Source: Propionibacteriaceae bacterium
Lineage (GTDB): Bacteria > Actinomycetota > Actinomycetes > Propionibacteriales > Propionibacteriaceae
Reading direction: 5' to 3'
DNA: 10,538 nucleotides
Assembly: GCA_025923975.1 (NCBI GenBank)
Contig: JAICEV010000093.1
Span: 1-10,538 of the forward strand
Part shown: positions 1-6,235 of the stretch, piece after piece
How the letters are laid out: each line of letters starts with the position of its first letter
Position numbering within the stretch: the first letter of the stretch is position 1
Notes under the pieces: generated by a model
What the model saw: only the letters and a program-made list of their open reading frames with translations
Databases searched by the model: none
What the model was told of the DNA's origin: nothing
Position numbers and translations under genes: made by a program

Positions 1-283
1 GCGTGCCAAAGTGGTGGCGAATCGCCTCGGCATGCCGTTCGGCAATGTCGGCGAAAGTGGTACCGGCAGCCATTCCCGCCCAGCGGTTGGTGAAGTAGAC
101 CTGGAAGCCGGCTCTTGCCAGCGGGGTCAGCGTTCGAAGCGCAAGGATCCGCTGCAGTCCGGGCTTCGGGTTTCGGTGATCTAGCGTGAATCCGCAGAGG
201 TAGACCAGCGGATCGCCCGAACCAAGCACCAGATACGGTAGGCCGCCGCTGAAGGTTCCCTCCCGCACGTCGACGCTGGCCAC
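1..283 (-). CDS. Alpha/beta-hydrolase fold protein, N-terminal part (cut by window edge)
   Basis: Reading leftward from a GTG at 283-281, a frame with no stop runs to the window edge (94 complete codons). The translation begins VASVDVREGTFSGGLPYL and continues with GDPLVYLCGF, which resembles the first strands and oxyanion-hole loop of alpha/beta hydrolases. Further on come a TPLARAGFQVYF stretch and AEAIRHHFG, the type of helix that normally precedes the nucleophile elbow. The nucleophile and catalytic His lie outside the window, so activity and substrate cannot be judged. No convincing Shine-Dalgarno sequence precedes the GTG, and I found no other in-frame start within about 50 bp upstream, so the start is tentative. 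It diverges from the dioxygenase-like gene across a 183-bp gap. The family call rests on fold-like patterns only. Confidence 0.6.
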   Translation of the reverse strand, partial: MASVDVREGTFSGGLPYLVLGSGDPLVYLCGFTLDHRNPKPGLQRILALRTLTPLARAGFQVYFTNRWAGMAAGTTFADIAERHAEAIRHHFGT

Positions 284-466
284 GGAATCATTCTGCTGTC
301 GAGATGTGACGAACGAACGACACCTCGACCCTGTGTCCGCGCTGTGAGCTGCTGTGTGCGCCGTTTGAATGAGCCGATTTGGTGAAGGGTTGCTCCACTG
401 GCGGTTTTAGCCTTGGCGCAGATCGCCAGCAGTCAAGCGATTCCGACGAGGAAAGAGTTGATCACG
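284..466. other. Divergent intergenic region, hydrolase / dioxygenase-like gene
   Basis: This 183-bp gap separates the leftward hydrolase from the rightward dioxygenase-like gene and must hold both promoters. It contains short local repetitions (GAAC repeated around 310-318 and several GCTGTG-like units around 340-358). I could not pick a -35/-10 pair on either strand that I would defend, and I saw no strong inverted repeat. The only clear signal is the purine-rich GAGGAAAG at 448-455, a likely ribosome binding site for the ATG at 467. Confidence 0.4.
448..455 (+). promoter_or_regulatory. Ribosome binding site choosing the ATG at 467
   Basis: GAGGAAAG lies 11 nt before the ATG at 467. It favours this start over the TTG at 413, which lies upstream of the site and would add 18 residues with no signal-peptide character. 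Confidence 0.5.
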
Positions 467-1348
467 ATGCGCGTGAACCACCGTGAGAAGGACCTGGAGA
501 ACCATGATCGTGGTCTCGATTACGACCTTCCACGGCTACTGCACCGTCGTGGCATGCTCAAGCTGGTCGCCGGCGTTGGGCTCGCGGGCGCAGGTCTGAT
601 CACGCTCGGGGCGTGCGGGAGCGATTCCACCATTGCCGGCACGAACGGCCCATCCGGCGCCCGGCCGCCGGGCGGCGGACCAGGTGCCGGTGGGCCGGAT
701 AGTACGCAGACCAGCGACACCGCGAGTGGCGAACTTCCCGAAGAGACCGGTGGCCCATTTCCCGGAGACGGATCAAATGGTGCGAATGTGCTGAACCAGA
801 GCGGCGTCGTACGCCGCGACATCACGTCAAGTTTCGGATCCAGCACCACCATGGCTGAGGGCGTACCGCTCGATATCACGATGACCATCAACGACTTCGC
901 CAACAACAAGTCACCTCTCGCTGGCGGCGCCGTATACGTATGGCATTGCGACCGAGAAGGCAGGTACTCCCTCTATTCACAAGGGGTGACCGACGAGAAC
1001 TACCTGCGCGGCGTCCAGGAGACCGACGATCGCGGCCAGGTTAGATTCACAACGATTTTTCCCGCCTGCTACTCAGGCCGTTGGCCGCACATCCACTTCG
1101 AGGTCTACCCCAGCCTGGCCAAAGCGACGAACGGCGCGAACAAGATCGCCACATCGCAGATGGCCCTACCCGATGCGACCTGTCAGGCGGTTTATGCGAC
1201 CAGCGGTTATGAACAGAGCCGCAGCAACCTCAGCCGCGTCAGCCTGAAGACTGACAACGTCTTCCGTGATGGGTATGACTTGCAGCTCCCCACCGTGACG
1301 GGCGATCCGTCCAGCGGATATCAGCTCACCTTCAGCTGCGCTGTCTGA
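467..1348 (+). CDS. Tat-exported lipoprotein, intradiol ring-cleavage dioxygenase-like
   Basis: The protein resembles the exported branch of the intradiol dioxygenases, non-haem Fe(III) enzymes that cleave catechol-type rings between the two hydroxyls. Numbering from the ATG at 467, a twin-arginine signal HRRGMLKLV lies near residues 26-34. A hydrophobic stretch follows and ends in the lipobox-like LGAC with Cys50, so a membrane-anchored extracytoplasmic lipoprotein is expected. A Gly/Pro-rich linker (about 55-105) leads to the catalytic domain. The four expected iron ligands are all visible: Tyr167 (in DREGRYSLYS), Tyr202 (FPACY), and His208 and His210 (WPHIHFEVY). The frame is open further upstream to a TTG at 413, but the ATG at 467 follows GAGGAAAG (448-455) and gives a normal Tat leader. 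Length (293 aa) suits the family. Neighbours do not form an aromatic catabolic cluster, so the substrate is unknown. Confidence 0.85.
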   Translation: MRVNHREKDLENHDRGLDYDLPRLLHRRGMLKLVAGVGLAGAGLITLGACGSDSTIAGTNGPSGARPPGGGPGAGGPDSTQTSDTASGELPEETGGPFPGDGSNGANVLNQSGVVRRDITSSFGSSTTMAEGVPLDITMTINDFANNKSPLAGGAVYVWHCDREGRYSLYSQGVTDENYLRGVQETDDRGQVRFTTIFPACYSGRWPHIHFEVYPSLAKATNGANKIATSQMALPDATCQAVYATSGYEQSRSNLSRVSLKTDNVFRDGYDLQLPTVTGDPSSGYQLTFSCAV

Positions 1349-1365
1349 GTCCGTGACATTCGGAC
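1349..1365. terminator. Weak hairpin between convergent genes
   Basis: GTCCG (1349-1353) and CGGAC (1361-1365) form a 5-bp stem with a 7-nt loop, immediately after the TGA of the dioxygenase-like gene and before the stop of the convergent small gene. There is no T-tract on either side. It is the only candidate for a shared terminator in the 30-bp gap and is short enough to be chance. Confidence 0.25.
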
Positions 1366-1378
1366 GGCGGTCAGGGTA

Positions 1379-1852
1379 TCAATGCCCGCTGACGCGTCGA
1401 TATGTTCCGCTCAGAAAGTCCCCCAACTCCGTGGCTTCAGCCTGCCGTAGCCGAATCCGGTAGCTGAGCTGCCCATCGGCGACCGCGAAACGATGCTCTG
1501 CGATTCCTCGGGGAGTGATCTTCTCCAAGATCAATTCATTATCGTGCCATGCGCCGCGCGCTGGCTGTGGCGGAAAGCCCTCGGAGTCGAAGAACCACCA
1601 CAGGATGGGTATCGGGGATGCTGACGCAGTGTCGGCGGTGTTGTCGATCATGAACACTCCATGTCCGGTGAACTCCGCGTGGTCGGCTCTCACCTGCCGG
1701 TAGTCCTGCACCACGACTTGATCACTGACATCGAGCTTGAAGACGATCATCGCTCGTGCGGTAGTCGCTGCAGATCCGGCTGAGGCGGCCTGCTGCTGCT
1801 CGATACCTGTCCAGTTGCCCAACAGGGGAAGGAACAGCTCACGAAGGGTCAT
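1379..1852 (-). CDS. Small DUF1579-like (predicted beta-barrel) protein
   Basis: This is a 157-residue protein with no signal peptide or membrane segment. It opens with LFLPLLGNWTGIE, the 'LxxLxGxWxGxE' start typical of small lipocalin/FABP-like beta-barrel families such as DUF1579. Alternating strand-like segments follow (MIVFKLDV, VVVQDYRQV, GHGVFMIDN, ILWWFFDSEG, AHRF-type repeats, LSYRIRL), and the protein ends near FLSGTYRRV. I do not recognise a catalytic motif and the biochemical function is unknown. Its ATG (1852-1850) overlaps the TGA of the upstream deoR-type gene in an ATGA arrangement. The two are therefore almost certainly one transcript with translational coupling, which ties this protein to the sugar regulon rather than to the dioxygenase gene it converges on. 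Confidence 0.7.
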   Translation of the reverse strand: MTLRELFLPLLGNWTGIEQQQAASAGSAATTARAMIVFKLDVSDQVVVQDYRQVRADHAEFTGHGVFMIDNTADTASASPIPILWWFFDSEGFPPQPARGAWHDNELILEKITPRGIAEHRFAVADGQLSYRIRLRQAEATELGDFLSGTYRRVSGH

Positions 1853-2679
1853 CGCGATGACGCTGTTTCTGGCGTCATGAGCTCGACACCGTTTTCGGAC
1901 AGCGCCTCGAGCAGGTCAGGCCGTGGGCTGGAATCTGTAATGAGGTAGTCGGCACTGCCGAGCTCGGACACTTGCGCAAAAAGCCGGCGACCGAACTTCG
2001 AGGAGTCTGCCAGGATCGCGACGCGTGCCGCTCGGGCCATCATCTCTCGCATCATCGCCGCCTCACCCGGGTTGCTCGTTGAGTAACCGGCGTCAACTGA
2101 GACGGCACCGACCCCAATCAATGCCAGATCGCAACGGAGGTCGAGCTCGATGCCTCCTGCCACACGTAGGCTGACAGGGCCGACCGTGGCTAATGTGATC
2201 GGGCGCACGGCACCGCCGAAAAAATACAAGTCCCGGATAACGGAGGGCGACAACGCTTGCGGCACGAGCAGATTGTTCGTAGCCACCGTCAGGTCACGGT
2301 GATTGTGCAAGTGCCGGGCGAGGGCAAGTGTGGTCGTGCCGCCATTGATCATGATGGTGGAACCATCCTGGACCAACAACGCGGCAAGGGCCGCAATCTT
2401 CTCCTTCTCAGCCTCCTGCAGACCGAGCCGAACGTTCACCGCCCGGTCGACACGGGAAGCCATCGACAGGCTGACCGCCCCGCCATAGGTACGGACCAGG
2501 ACACCTTCGGTGCTGAGCTGATCCAGGTCCCTGCGAATCGTGTCGATTGAGACGCCGAACCGCTCCGCAAGGGCGCCGACGGTCACCTGGCCAGCCTCGG
2601 CAACGTATGCCGCGAGCCGGGCCTTTCGTCCGGCGGGGAGATGTCGCGGCCTCTCATCAGCGTCAACCTTCACATTCAC
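1849..2679 (-). CDS. DeoR/GlpR-family transcriptional regulator
   Basis: DeoR-family proteins are usually repressors that pair an N-terminal winged helix-turn-helix with a C-terminal sensor domain binding a phosphorylated sugar. Both parts are clear. The HTH occupies about residues 33-52 (TVGALAERFGVSIDTIRRDL), followed by the family hallmark VRTYGGAV (62-69). The sensor domain contains NGGTTT (112-117), TNN (134-136), GVGAVS (189-194), STSNPGEA (200-207) and LADSSKFG (223-230). The 276-residue length is normal. The start is a GTG at 2679-2677, with AGGAG in the complementary strand 8 nt upstream. The gene diverges from the carbohydrate ABC operon, which is therefore its most likely target along with itself. 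The effector is probably an intermediate made by the operon's kinase/aldolase branch, but this is inferred from context. Confidence 0.92.
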   Translation of the reverse strand: MNVKVDADERPRHLPAGRKARLAAYVAEAGQVTVGALAERFGVSIDTIRRDLDQLSTEGVLVRTYGGAVSLSMASRVDRAVNVRLGLQEAEKEKIAALAALLVQDGSTIMINGGTTTLALARHLHNHRDLTVATNNLLVPQALSPSVIRDLYFFGGAVRPITLATVGPVSLRVAGGIELDLRCDLALIGVGAVSVDAGYSTSNPGEAAMMREMMARAARVAILADSSKFGRRLFAQVSELGSADYLITDSSPRPDLLEALSENGVELMTPETASSR

Positions 2680-2765
2680 CGCCCCTGCTCCTGTCTTTGC
2701 GACTATCGCATCTATCTACGCCTGATAGCTGCATGTAGACCGGTTTAGATCAGCACGGTACAGCA

Positions 2766-2786
2766 CAAACTGCAAGAGTTTGCAGT
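2766..2786. promoter_or_regulatory. Inverted repeat A, candidate DeoR-type operator
   Basis: Two overlapping dyads share this site. ACTGCAA (2769-2775) pairs with TTGCAGT (2780-2786) across 4 nt. CAAACT (2766-2771) pairs with AGTTTG (2777-2782) across 5 nt. Both are perfect. The site lies between the divergent starts, about 85 bp from the regulator's GTG. Assigning it to the adjacent regulator is inference from position and symmetry. Confidence 0.45.
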
Positions 2787-2805
2787 CGATCTCATTTGGA
2801 TCGAC
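2785..2805. promoter_or_regulatory. Inverted repeat B, candidate DeoR-type operator
   Basis: GTCGATC (2785-2791) and GATCGAC (2799-2805) are perfect 7-bp arms around a 7-nt AT-rich spacer. It abuts repeat A, sharing two bases with it. Arm sequence differs from A, so the two may bind different proteins or be alternative half-site arrangements of a single operator. Confidence 0.45.
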
Positions 2806-2910
2806 CAGGAGTGTCGCACCGATAGAGGCGGATGATGGGGCATGCATAGCAGTCCTTGCAGTTCTACGCCTAAGTATGCCGATTTGTAATGGATAATGCA
2901 GCAGTATTCC

Positions 2911-2940
2911 TTGTCAGCGCCTGATCTGCGGAGTTAGGAT
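2911..2940 (+). promoter_or_regulatory. Sigma70-type promoter of the sugar ABC operon
   Basis: TTGTCA (2911-2916) matches five of six bases of the -35 consensus. TAGGAT (2935-2940), a common actinobacterial -10 form, follows after an 18-nt spacer. Transcription would start near 2946-2948, leaving a leader of about 25 nt before the ATG at 2972. That short leader leaves no room for a riboswitch. Confidence 0.6.
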
Positions 2941-2960
2941 CGCACAGACCTGCACACACA

Positions 2961-2966
2961 AAGGAG
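2961..2966 (+). promoter_or_regulatory. Strong ribosome binding site for the binding-protein gene
   Basis: AAGGAG ends 5 nt before the ATG at 2972. It supports that start over the internal ATG at 3005, which would give a leader beginning MKRLLGVV but lacks a comparable site. Confidence 0.75.
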
Positions 2967-2971
2967 AGAAC

Positions 2972-4285
2972 ATGAATGGAGGCAGCACGAGGGTCCCCAG
3001 CCGCATGAAGCGGCTACTCGGAGTGGTCACGGCGGCGCTGCTGGCTGTCGGAGCTGTGGGTTGTGGTACCGGCACTGGCGAGGAATCCACCGGCTCGCAG
3101 CAGGAAGGTGGCACCGTCGAGCTCGAGTTCGCGCAGTGGTGGGCACCGGAGCTGCCGGATGGCTCGTTCCAGGAGCTCATGACGCAGTTCGAGTCTCAGA
3201 ACCCCAACATCAAGGTGAAGCTGTTGAGCGGTCCCTACGCGTCGACCAAGCAGCAGCTGGTGTCCGGTGCAGCGTCGAAGACTCTGCCCGATGTCGTGGG
3301 GCTGGATGGTGCCTGGGTGAATGACTTCGCCAAGCAGGGTGCGCTTACGGACCTCTCGGCGCTCATGGCGGAGGCGAAGTACGACGAAAGCCAGCTGGCC
3401 AGCCAGATCAAGGTGGACGATAAGACGTACATGATTCCGGTGGTCAACTTCGTCTACCCACTCTTCGTGAACGAGGACATGCTGTCGAAAGCCAATGTCA
3501 AGGCCGCTCCAACCAACCGCACGGAGTTCCTTGATGCGGCAAAGAAGATCAGCGCGTTGGGCGGGAACGTCAAAGGCTGGGCTTTGCCACTCGACACCGC
3601 CGTGCCCAACGGCATTCAGAACGACGTGATGTCGTGGCTCTGGGCGTCAGGCGGCACGATGCTCACTCCAGACGGCAAGCCCAACCTCACCAGCCCGCCC
3701 GTGAAGAGCACTGTTGAGTACGTCAAGAGTCTGAACGATGCGGACGTCATTGCGCCCGGTTCGCTGACGATGAAAGAGCAGGACAAGGTCGAGAAGTTCA
3801 CCGCCGAGCAAATCGGCATGATGATCGACTCCTTGGCTCACATCAATCTCATCAAGAAGAACAATCCCGACCTGAACTTCACAGTGGCGCCAATCCCAGC
3901 CGAAGACAGTTTCACCGGCAAGCGCGGCCTGCCGTACGCGTCCTGGGGCATCGGGATTGCGGATTCGACCGAGCACAAGGCGGAGGCGTTCAAGCTGGTC
4001 GAGTTCTTGATGAGCCAGCAGGCGAACTCCGAGCTGAGCACGTTGGCGAATGGTTTCCCGGGCAACAACACCGCCGAGCCGGACTTCAGCAAGAGCGATC
4101 CGCTCTTCAAGACGGCCTTTGATATCTACAAAGAGGGATACCCCGCTAACGAGTTTGTGGGGTTGCCGAAGTCCGAAGAGCTGATGCGTACCTTCGATGA
4201 GCAGCTTCAGCTCGTGCTCACTGGCAAGCAGAGTGTCGACGAGGCCCTCAATAAGACGCAAGAGTCCTGGGCGTCTGTGATCTGA
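2972..4285 (+). CDS. Carbohydrate ABC transporter solute-binding lipoprotein
   Basis: This is the extracellular binding component of a carbohydrate (CUT1-type) ABC importer, family 1 solute-binding proteins. A basic N-terminus (RMKRLL) and hydrophobic core lead to a lipobox AVGC with Cys31, so the mature protein should be lipid-anchored outside the membrane. The mature part (about 405 aa) shows the family pattern: LEFAQWWAPE near the start, the FESQNPNIKV motif, LPDVVGLDGAWV, a central ALPLDTAVPNG region, and late MMIDSLAH and LPYASWGIGIAD segments before C-terminal helices. Length is typical. It is the first gene of the operon and is followed by a strong hairpin, an arrangement that usually gives more binding protein than permease. 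The ligand cannot be read from the sequence; a sugar or sugar derivative is inferred from the downstream aldolase and kinase genes. Confidence 0.93.
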   Translation: MNGGSTRVPSRMKRLLGVVTAALLAVGAVGCGTGTGEESTGSQQEGGTVELEFAQWWAPELPDGSFQELMTQFESQNPNIKVKLLSGPYASTKQQLVSGAASKTLPDVVGLDGAWVNDFAKQGALTDLSALMAEAKYDESQLASQIKVDDKTYMIPVVNFVYPLFVNEDMLSKANVKAAPTNRTEFLDAAKKISALGGNVKGWALPLDTAVPNGIQNDVMSWLWASGGTMLTPDGKPNLTSPPVKSTVEYVKSLNDADVIAPGSLTMKEQDKVEKFTAEQIGMMIDSLAHINLIKKNNPDLNFTVAPIPAEDSFTGKRGLPYASWGIGIADSTEHKAEAFKLVEFLMSQQANSELSTLANGFPGNNTAEPDFSKSDPLFKTAFDIYKEGYPANEFVGLPKSEELMRTFDEQLQLVLTGKQSVDEALNKTQESWASVI

Positions 4286-4303
4286 GGCTTTCCTCACCTC
4301 CGT

Positions 4304-4333
4304 GGGGCCGCACTGGATCGCCGGTGCGGCCCC
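4304..4333 (+). terminator. Very strong intercistronic hairpin (partial terminator / mRNA stabiliser)
   Basis: GGGGCCGCAC (4304-4313) and GTGCGGCCCC (4324-4333) are perfectly complementary. The pairing extends inward by UGG with CCG (two GC pairs and one U-G), giving a 13-bp stem closed by a 4-nt loop, AUCG. No T-tract follows. It lies 19 bp after the binding-protein stop and 6 bp before the permease ribosome binding site. By analogy with other binding-protein operons it likely protects the upstream message or terminates part of the transcription, rather than ending the operon. Confidence 0.75.
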
Positions 4334-4339
4334 CTATCC

Positions 4340-4345
4340 AAGGAG
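4340..4345 (+). promoter_or_regulatory. Ribosome binding site choosing the TTG at 4352
   Basis: AAGGAG ends 6 nt before the TTG at 4352. The next candidate, an ATG at 4382, has no such site, so the TTG is the better start despite being a rare codon. Confidence 0.65.
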
Positions 4346-4351
4346 ATTTCG

Positions 4352-5317
4352 TTGGAACCCGCGCACATCGACCGAACGGTCATGCCTGAAGCCGCGACAC
4401 TGGAGGCGGAGACCTCGACTTCCCCAGCACGGGACAGGAGACGACCCTTTGCCGTGAGGAGCCTCGCTCCATACGGCTATATCTCGCCGACGATGCTCCT
4501 GATCTTTGTTCTGTTGGTGATCCCCATCGCGATGGTGGTGAGCTACTCGTTTCAAGACAACGTGATCGTCGAGAAGAACCCCGTCTTCGCCGGTCTGGCA
4601 AATTACACCGAGGTGCTGACGGACCCGGTGTTCTGGACAGCAATCAAGAACACCTTCCTCTTCATCACTCTCAGCACCATCGCCCACCTCGTCCTGGGGC
4701 TGGCTTTTGCGATGATGCTCAACACCGGTTTGTTGGGTGGAGTGACCAAAGCCATCTTCCGCATCGTCTACATCCTGCCGTGGCTGTTCACGATTGCGGT
4801 GGTGGCAGTCATCTGGCGACTCATGCTGGATCCATTCGGTGTGGTCAACTACATCCTGACCACCCTCGGCGTCCTGCAGACTGAGGTCAACTGGCTCGCC
4901 TCTCCGAGCACAGCGCTGTGGGCGCTGACCTTTATCAACATCTGGTCCGGATACCCGTTCTTCATGATTAGCCTGCTAGCCGGGCTCCAGGGGATTTCAT
5001 CCGATCTTTATGAGGCAGCCGCGGTTGACGGCGCCAACTCCATCAAGCAGTTCTTCAACATCACGATCCCACAGCTGAAACCGGTTCTGATCAGCATGGC
5101 GGTGCTGGATCTGATTTGGACATCCCAGCAGTTCGCACTCATCTGGCTGACCACCGGCGGCGGGCCGCTGAATGTCACGGAGATGCTGAGCACCTATACC
5201 TACAAGCAGGCCTTTAGCAGCTATGAGTTCGCCACCGCATCCGCCAGCGCTGTGATCATCCTACTCCTCACAATGATCTTGGCGTTCTTCTATGTGCGCC
5301 AGCTAAGGGAGAGGTGA
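4352..5317 (+). CDS. Sugar ABC transporter permease, MalF/UgpA type
   Basis: This is the first of two integral membrane subunits of the carbohydrate importer. A polar, cytoplasmic N-terminal tail of about 40 residues is followed by hydrophobic segments near residues 44-65, 101-123, 138-156, 188-212, 245-270 and 297-315, matching the six-helix layout. The EAA loop that docks the ATPase is clear: YEAAAVDGAN at about 220-229, followed by TIPQLKP at 238-244. Length (321 aa) is normal for this subunit. The start is a TTG supported by AAGGAG. The 3' end overlaps the next permease gene (TGA at 5315-5317), or sits just before it if the later start is used. Confidence 0.93.
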   Translation: MEPAHIDRTVMPEAATLEAETSTSPARDRRRPFAVRSLAPYGYISPTMLLIFVLLVIPIAMVVSYSFQDNVIVEKNPVFAGLANYTEVLTDPVFWTAIKNTFLFITLSTIAHLVLGLAFAMMLNTGLLGGVTKAIFRIVYILPWLFTIAVVAVIWRLMLDPFGVVNYILTTLGVLQTEVNWLASPSTALWALTFINIWSGYPFFMISLLAGLQGISSDLYEAAAVDGANSIKQFFNITIPQLKPVLISMAVLDLIWTSQQFALIWLTTGGGPLNVTEMLSTYTYKQAFSSYEFATASASAVIILLLTMILAFFYVRQLRER

Positions 5318-5322
5318 TCACG

Positions 5323-6168
5323 GTGAGCACTCGCATGCAGCGGCGACGCCTCAGCACGAAGATCGGTGTGATCGTGGGTCTCTGCATCGGTGCCGTCTTT
5401 GCTGGTTTCCCAGTCGTTTGGATGCTGTCGACGTCATTGAAGCCCAATAGCGAGGTCTTCCAGGTTCCTCCCAGGCTCATCACAGAGAATCTCTCGTTCG
5501 ACGCCTACTGGAAGATCCTGACCGATCCGACCCAGCTGAGGTTCTTCCTGAACAGCTACATCGTGGCGCTCTGGGTGACCGCATTGACGCTGCTCGCCGG
5601 AATACTCGCCGGCTATGGCTTCAGCCGGTACGAATTTCGGCTCAAGCGGTTCATCAATGTCGCTATTGTCAGTGTCCAGGCGGTGCCGCCGATCACAGGT
5701 GTCATTCCCTACTTTGGTCTCGTGGTGGCCCTCGGCCTGTATAACACCTACGGGGGCCTGGTCCTTACCCACATGGTGTTCACGCTGCCGTACGCGATCA
5801 TCATGACGACGGCGTACTTCAATACCTTGCCACGCGAGCTTGACGAATCGGTCAAGGTGGATGGAGGCAGCGGATGGACGGCCCTGTGGCGGATCCTGGT
5901 TCCGATCTCGGTTCCGGGGCTCATCGCGGTCGGCGTCTACACGTTCATGATCTCCTGGAACGAATATCTCTTCGCCCTCACTCTGACCAGGACAGACGAC
6001 ATGCGAACCGTTCCCATCGGTATCCAGCTGCTGATGGGCCAGCACTCCTACGAGTGGAATCAGATGATGGCAATGAGCATCCTCGGCTCCATTCCGGTGC
6101 TGATCTTGTTCCTGCTCTTCCAACGGCGGTTCATCGGCGGACTCACATCCGGCGCCGTCAAGAACTGA
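5323..6168 (+). CDS. Sugar ABC transporter permease, MalG/UgpE type
   Basis: This is the second membrane subunit of the importer. Numbering from the GTG at 5323, hydrophobic helices fall near residues 14-36, 78-98, 114-138, 145-166, 195-217 and 251-268. The EAA-like loop reads LDESVKVDGGS (about 173-183), followed by ILVPISVPGL, as in MalG-type subunits where the EAA residues are often replaced. SWNEYLFAL at 211-219 is also characteristic. An in-frame GTG at 5314 gives a 4-bp GTGA overlap with the previous gene. However, the purine-rich GGGAGAGG (5307-5314) runs into that codon, while it stands 8 nt from the GTG at 5323, so I prefer the later start. No ATPase gene follows, so the complex probably borrows a shared ATPase encoded elsewhere, as is common in actinobacterial sugar importers. 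Confidence 0.92.
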   Translation: MSTRMQRRRLSTKIGVIVGLCIGAVFAGFPVVWMLSTSLKPNSEVFQVPPRLITENLSFDAYWKILTDPTQLRFFLNSYIVALWVTALTLLAGILAGYGFSRYEFRLKRFINVAIVSVQAVPPITGVIPYFGLVVALGLYNTYGGLVLTHMVFTLPYAIIMTTAYFNTLPRELDESVKVDGGSGWTALWRILVPISVPGLIAVGVYTFMISWNEYLFALTLTRTDDMRTVPIGIQLLMGQHSYEWNQMMAMSILGSIPVLILFLLFQRRFIGGLTSGAVKN

Positions 6169-6235
6169 CACTCATCGCTCACACTTAGCAGCAACTCCGA
6201 CCATCCACACTCGACAGTTAGAAGAGGCAGACAAC
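6169..6235 (+). other. Intergenic spacer, permease / aldolase
   Basis: A 67-bp gap within the operon. I see no hairpin or promoter in it; AGAGG at 6223-6227, 8 nt before the GTG at 6236, is the aldolase ribosome binding site. Confidence 0.5.

Larger units (their letters stand above)
2680..2971. promoter_or_regulatory. Divergent control region between deoR-type gene and sugar ABC operon
   Basis: This 292-bp region is visibly more AT-rich than the flanking genes. It contains two adjacent inverted repeats (2766-2786 and 2785-2805), a sigma70-like promoter for the rightward operon (2911-2940) and strong ribosome binding sites for both divergent genes. The heptamer TTGCAGT from the first dyad recurs at 2856-2862. 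A shorter dyad CTATC-7-GATAG lies at 2712-2728, near the presumed leftward promoter. I could not identify a convincing promoter for the leftward gene. Confidence 0.6.

Noticed and set aside
340..358. Short GCTGTG-type repeats as a repeat array
   Set aside because: The units are few, imperfect and unspaced; there is no CRISPR-like or iteron-like regularity.
2680..2765. A promoter for the leftward DeoR-type gene
   Set aside because: GATAGT-like -10 candidates exist on the minus strand, but none has an acceptable -35 at 16-18 nt, so no call was made.
3647..4297. Long leftward open frame (216 aa) opposite the binding-protein gene
   Set aside because: It is antisense to a clear solute-binding protein, has no recognisable domain, and is explained by GC-rich third positions.
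5434..6171. Long leftward open frame (245 aa) opposite the second permease gene
   Set aside because: The translation is rich in His, Arg, Asp and Gln with no membrane or domain pattern, as expected for an antisense shadow of a membrane protein gene.
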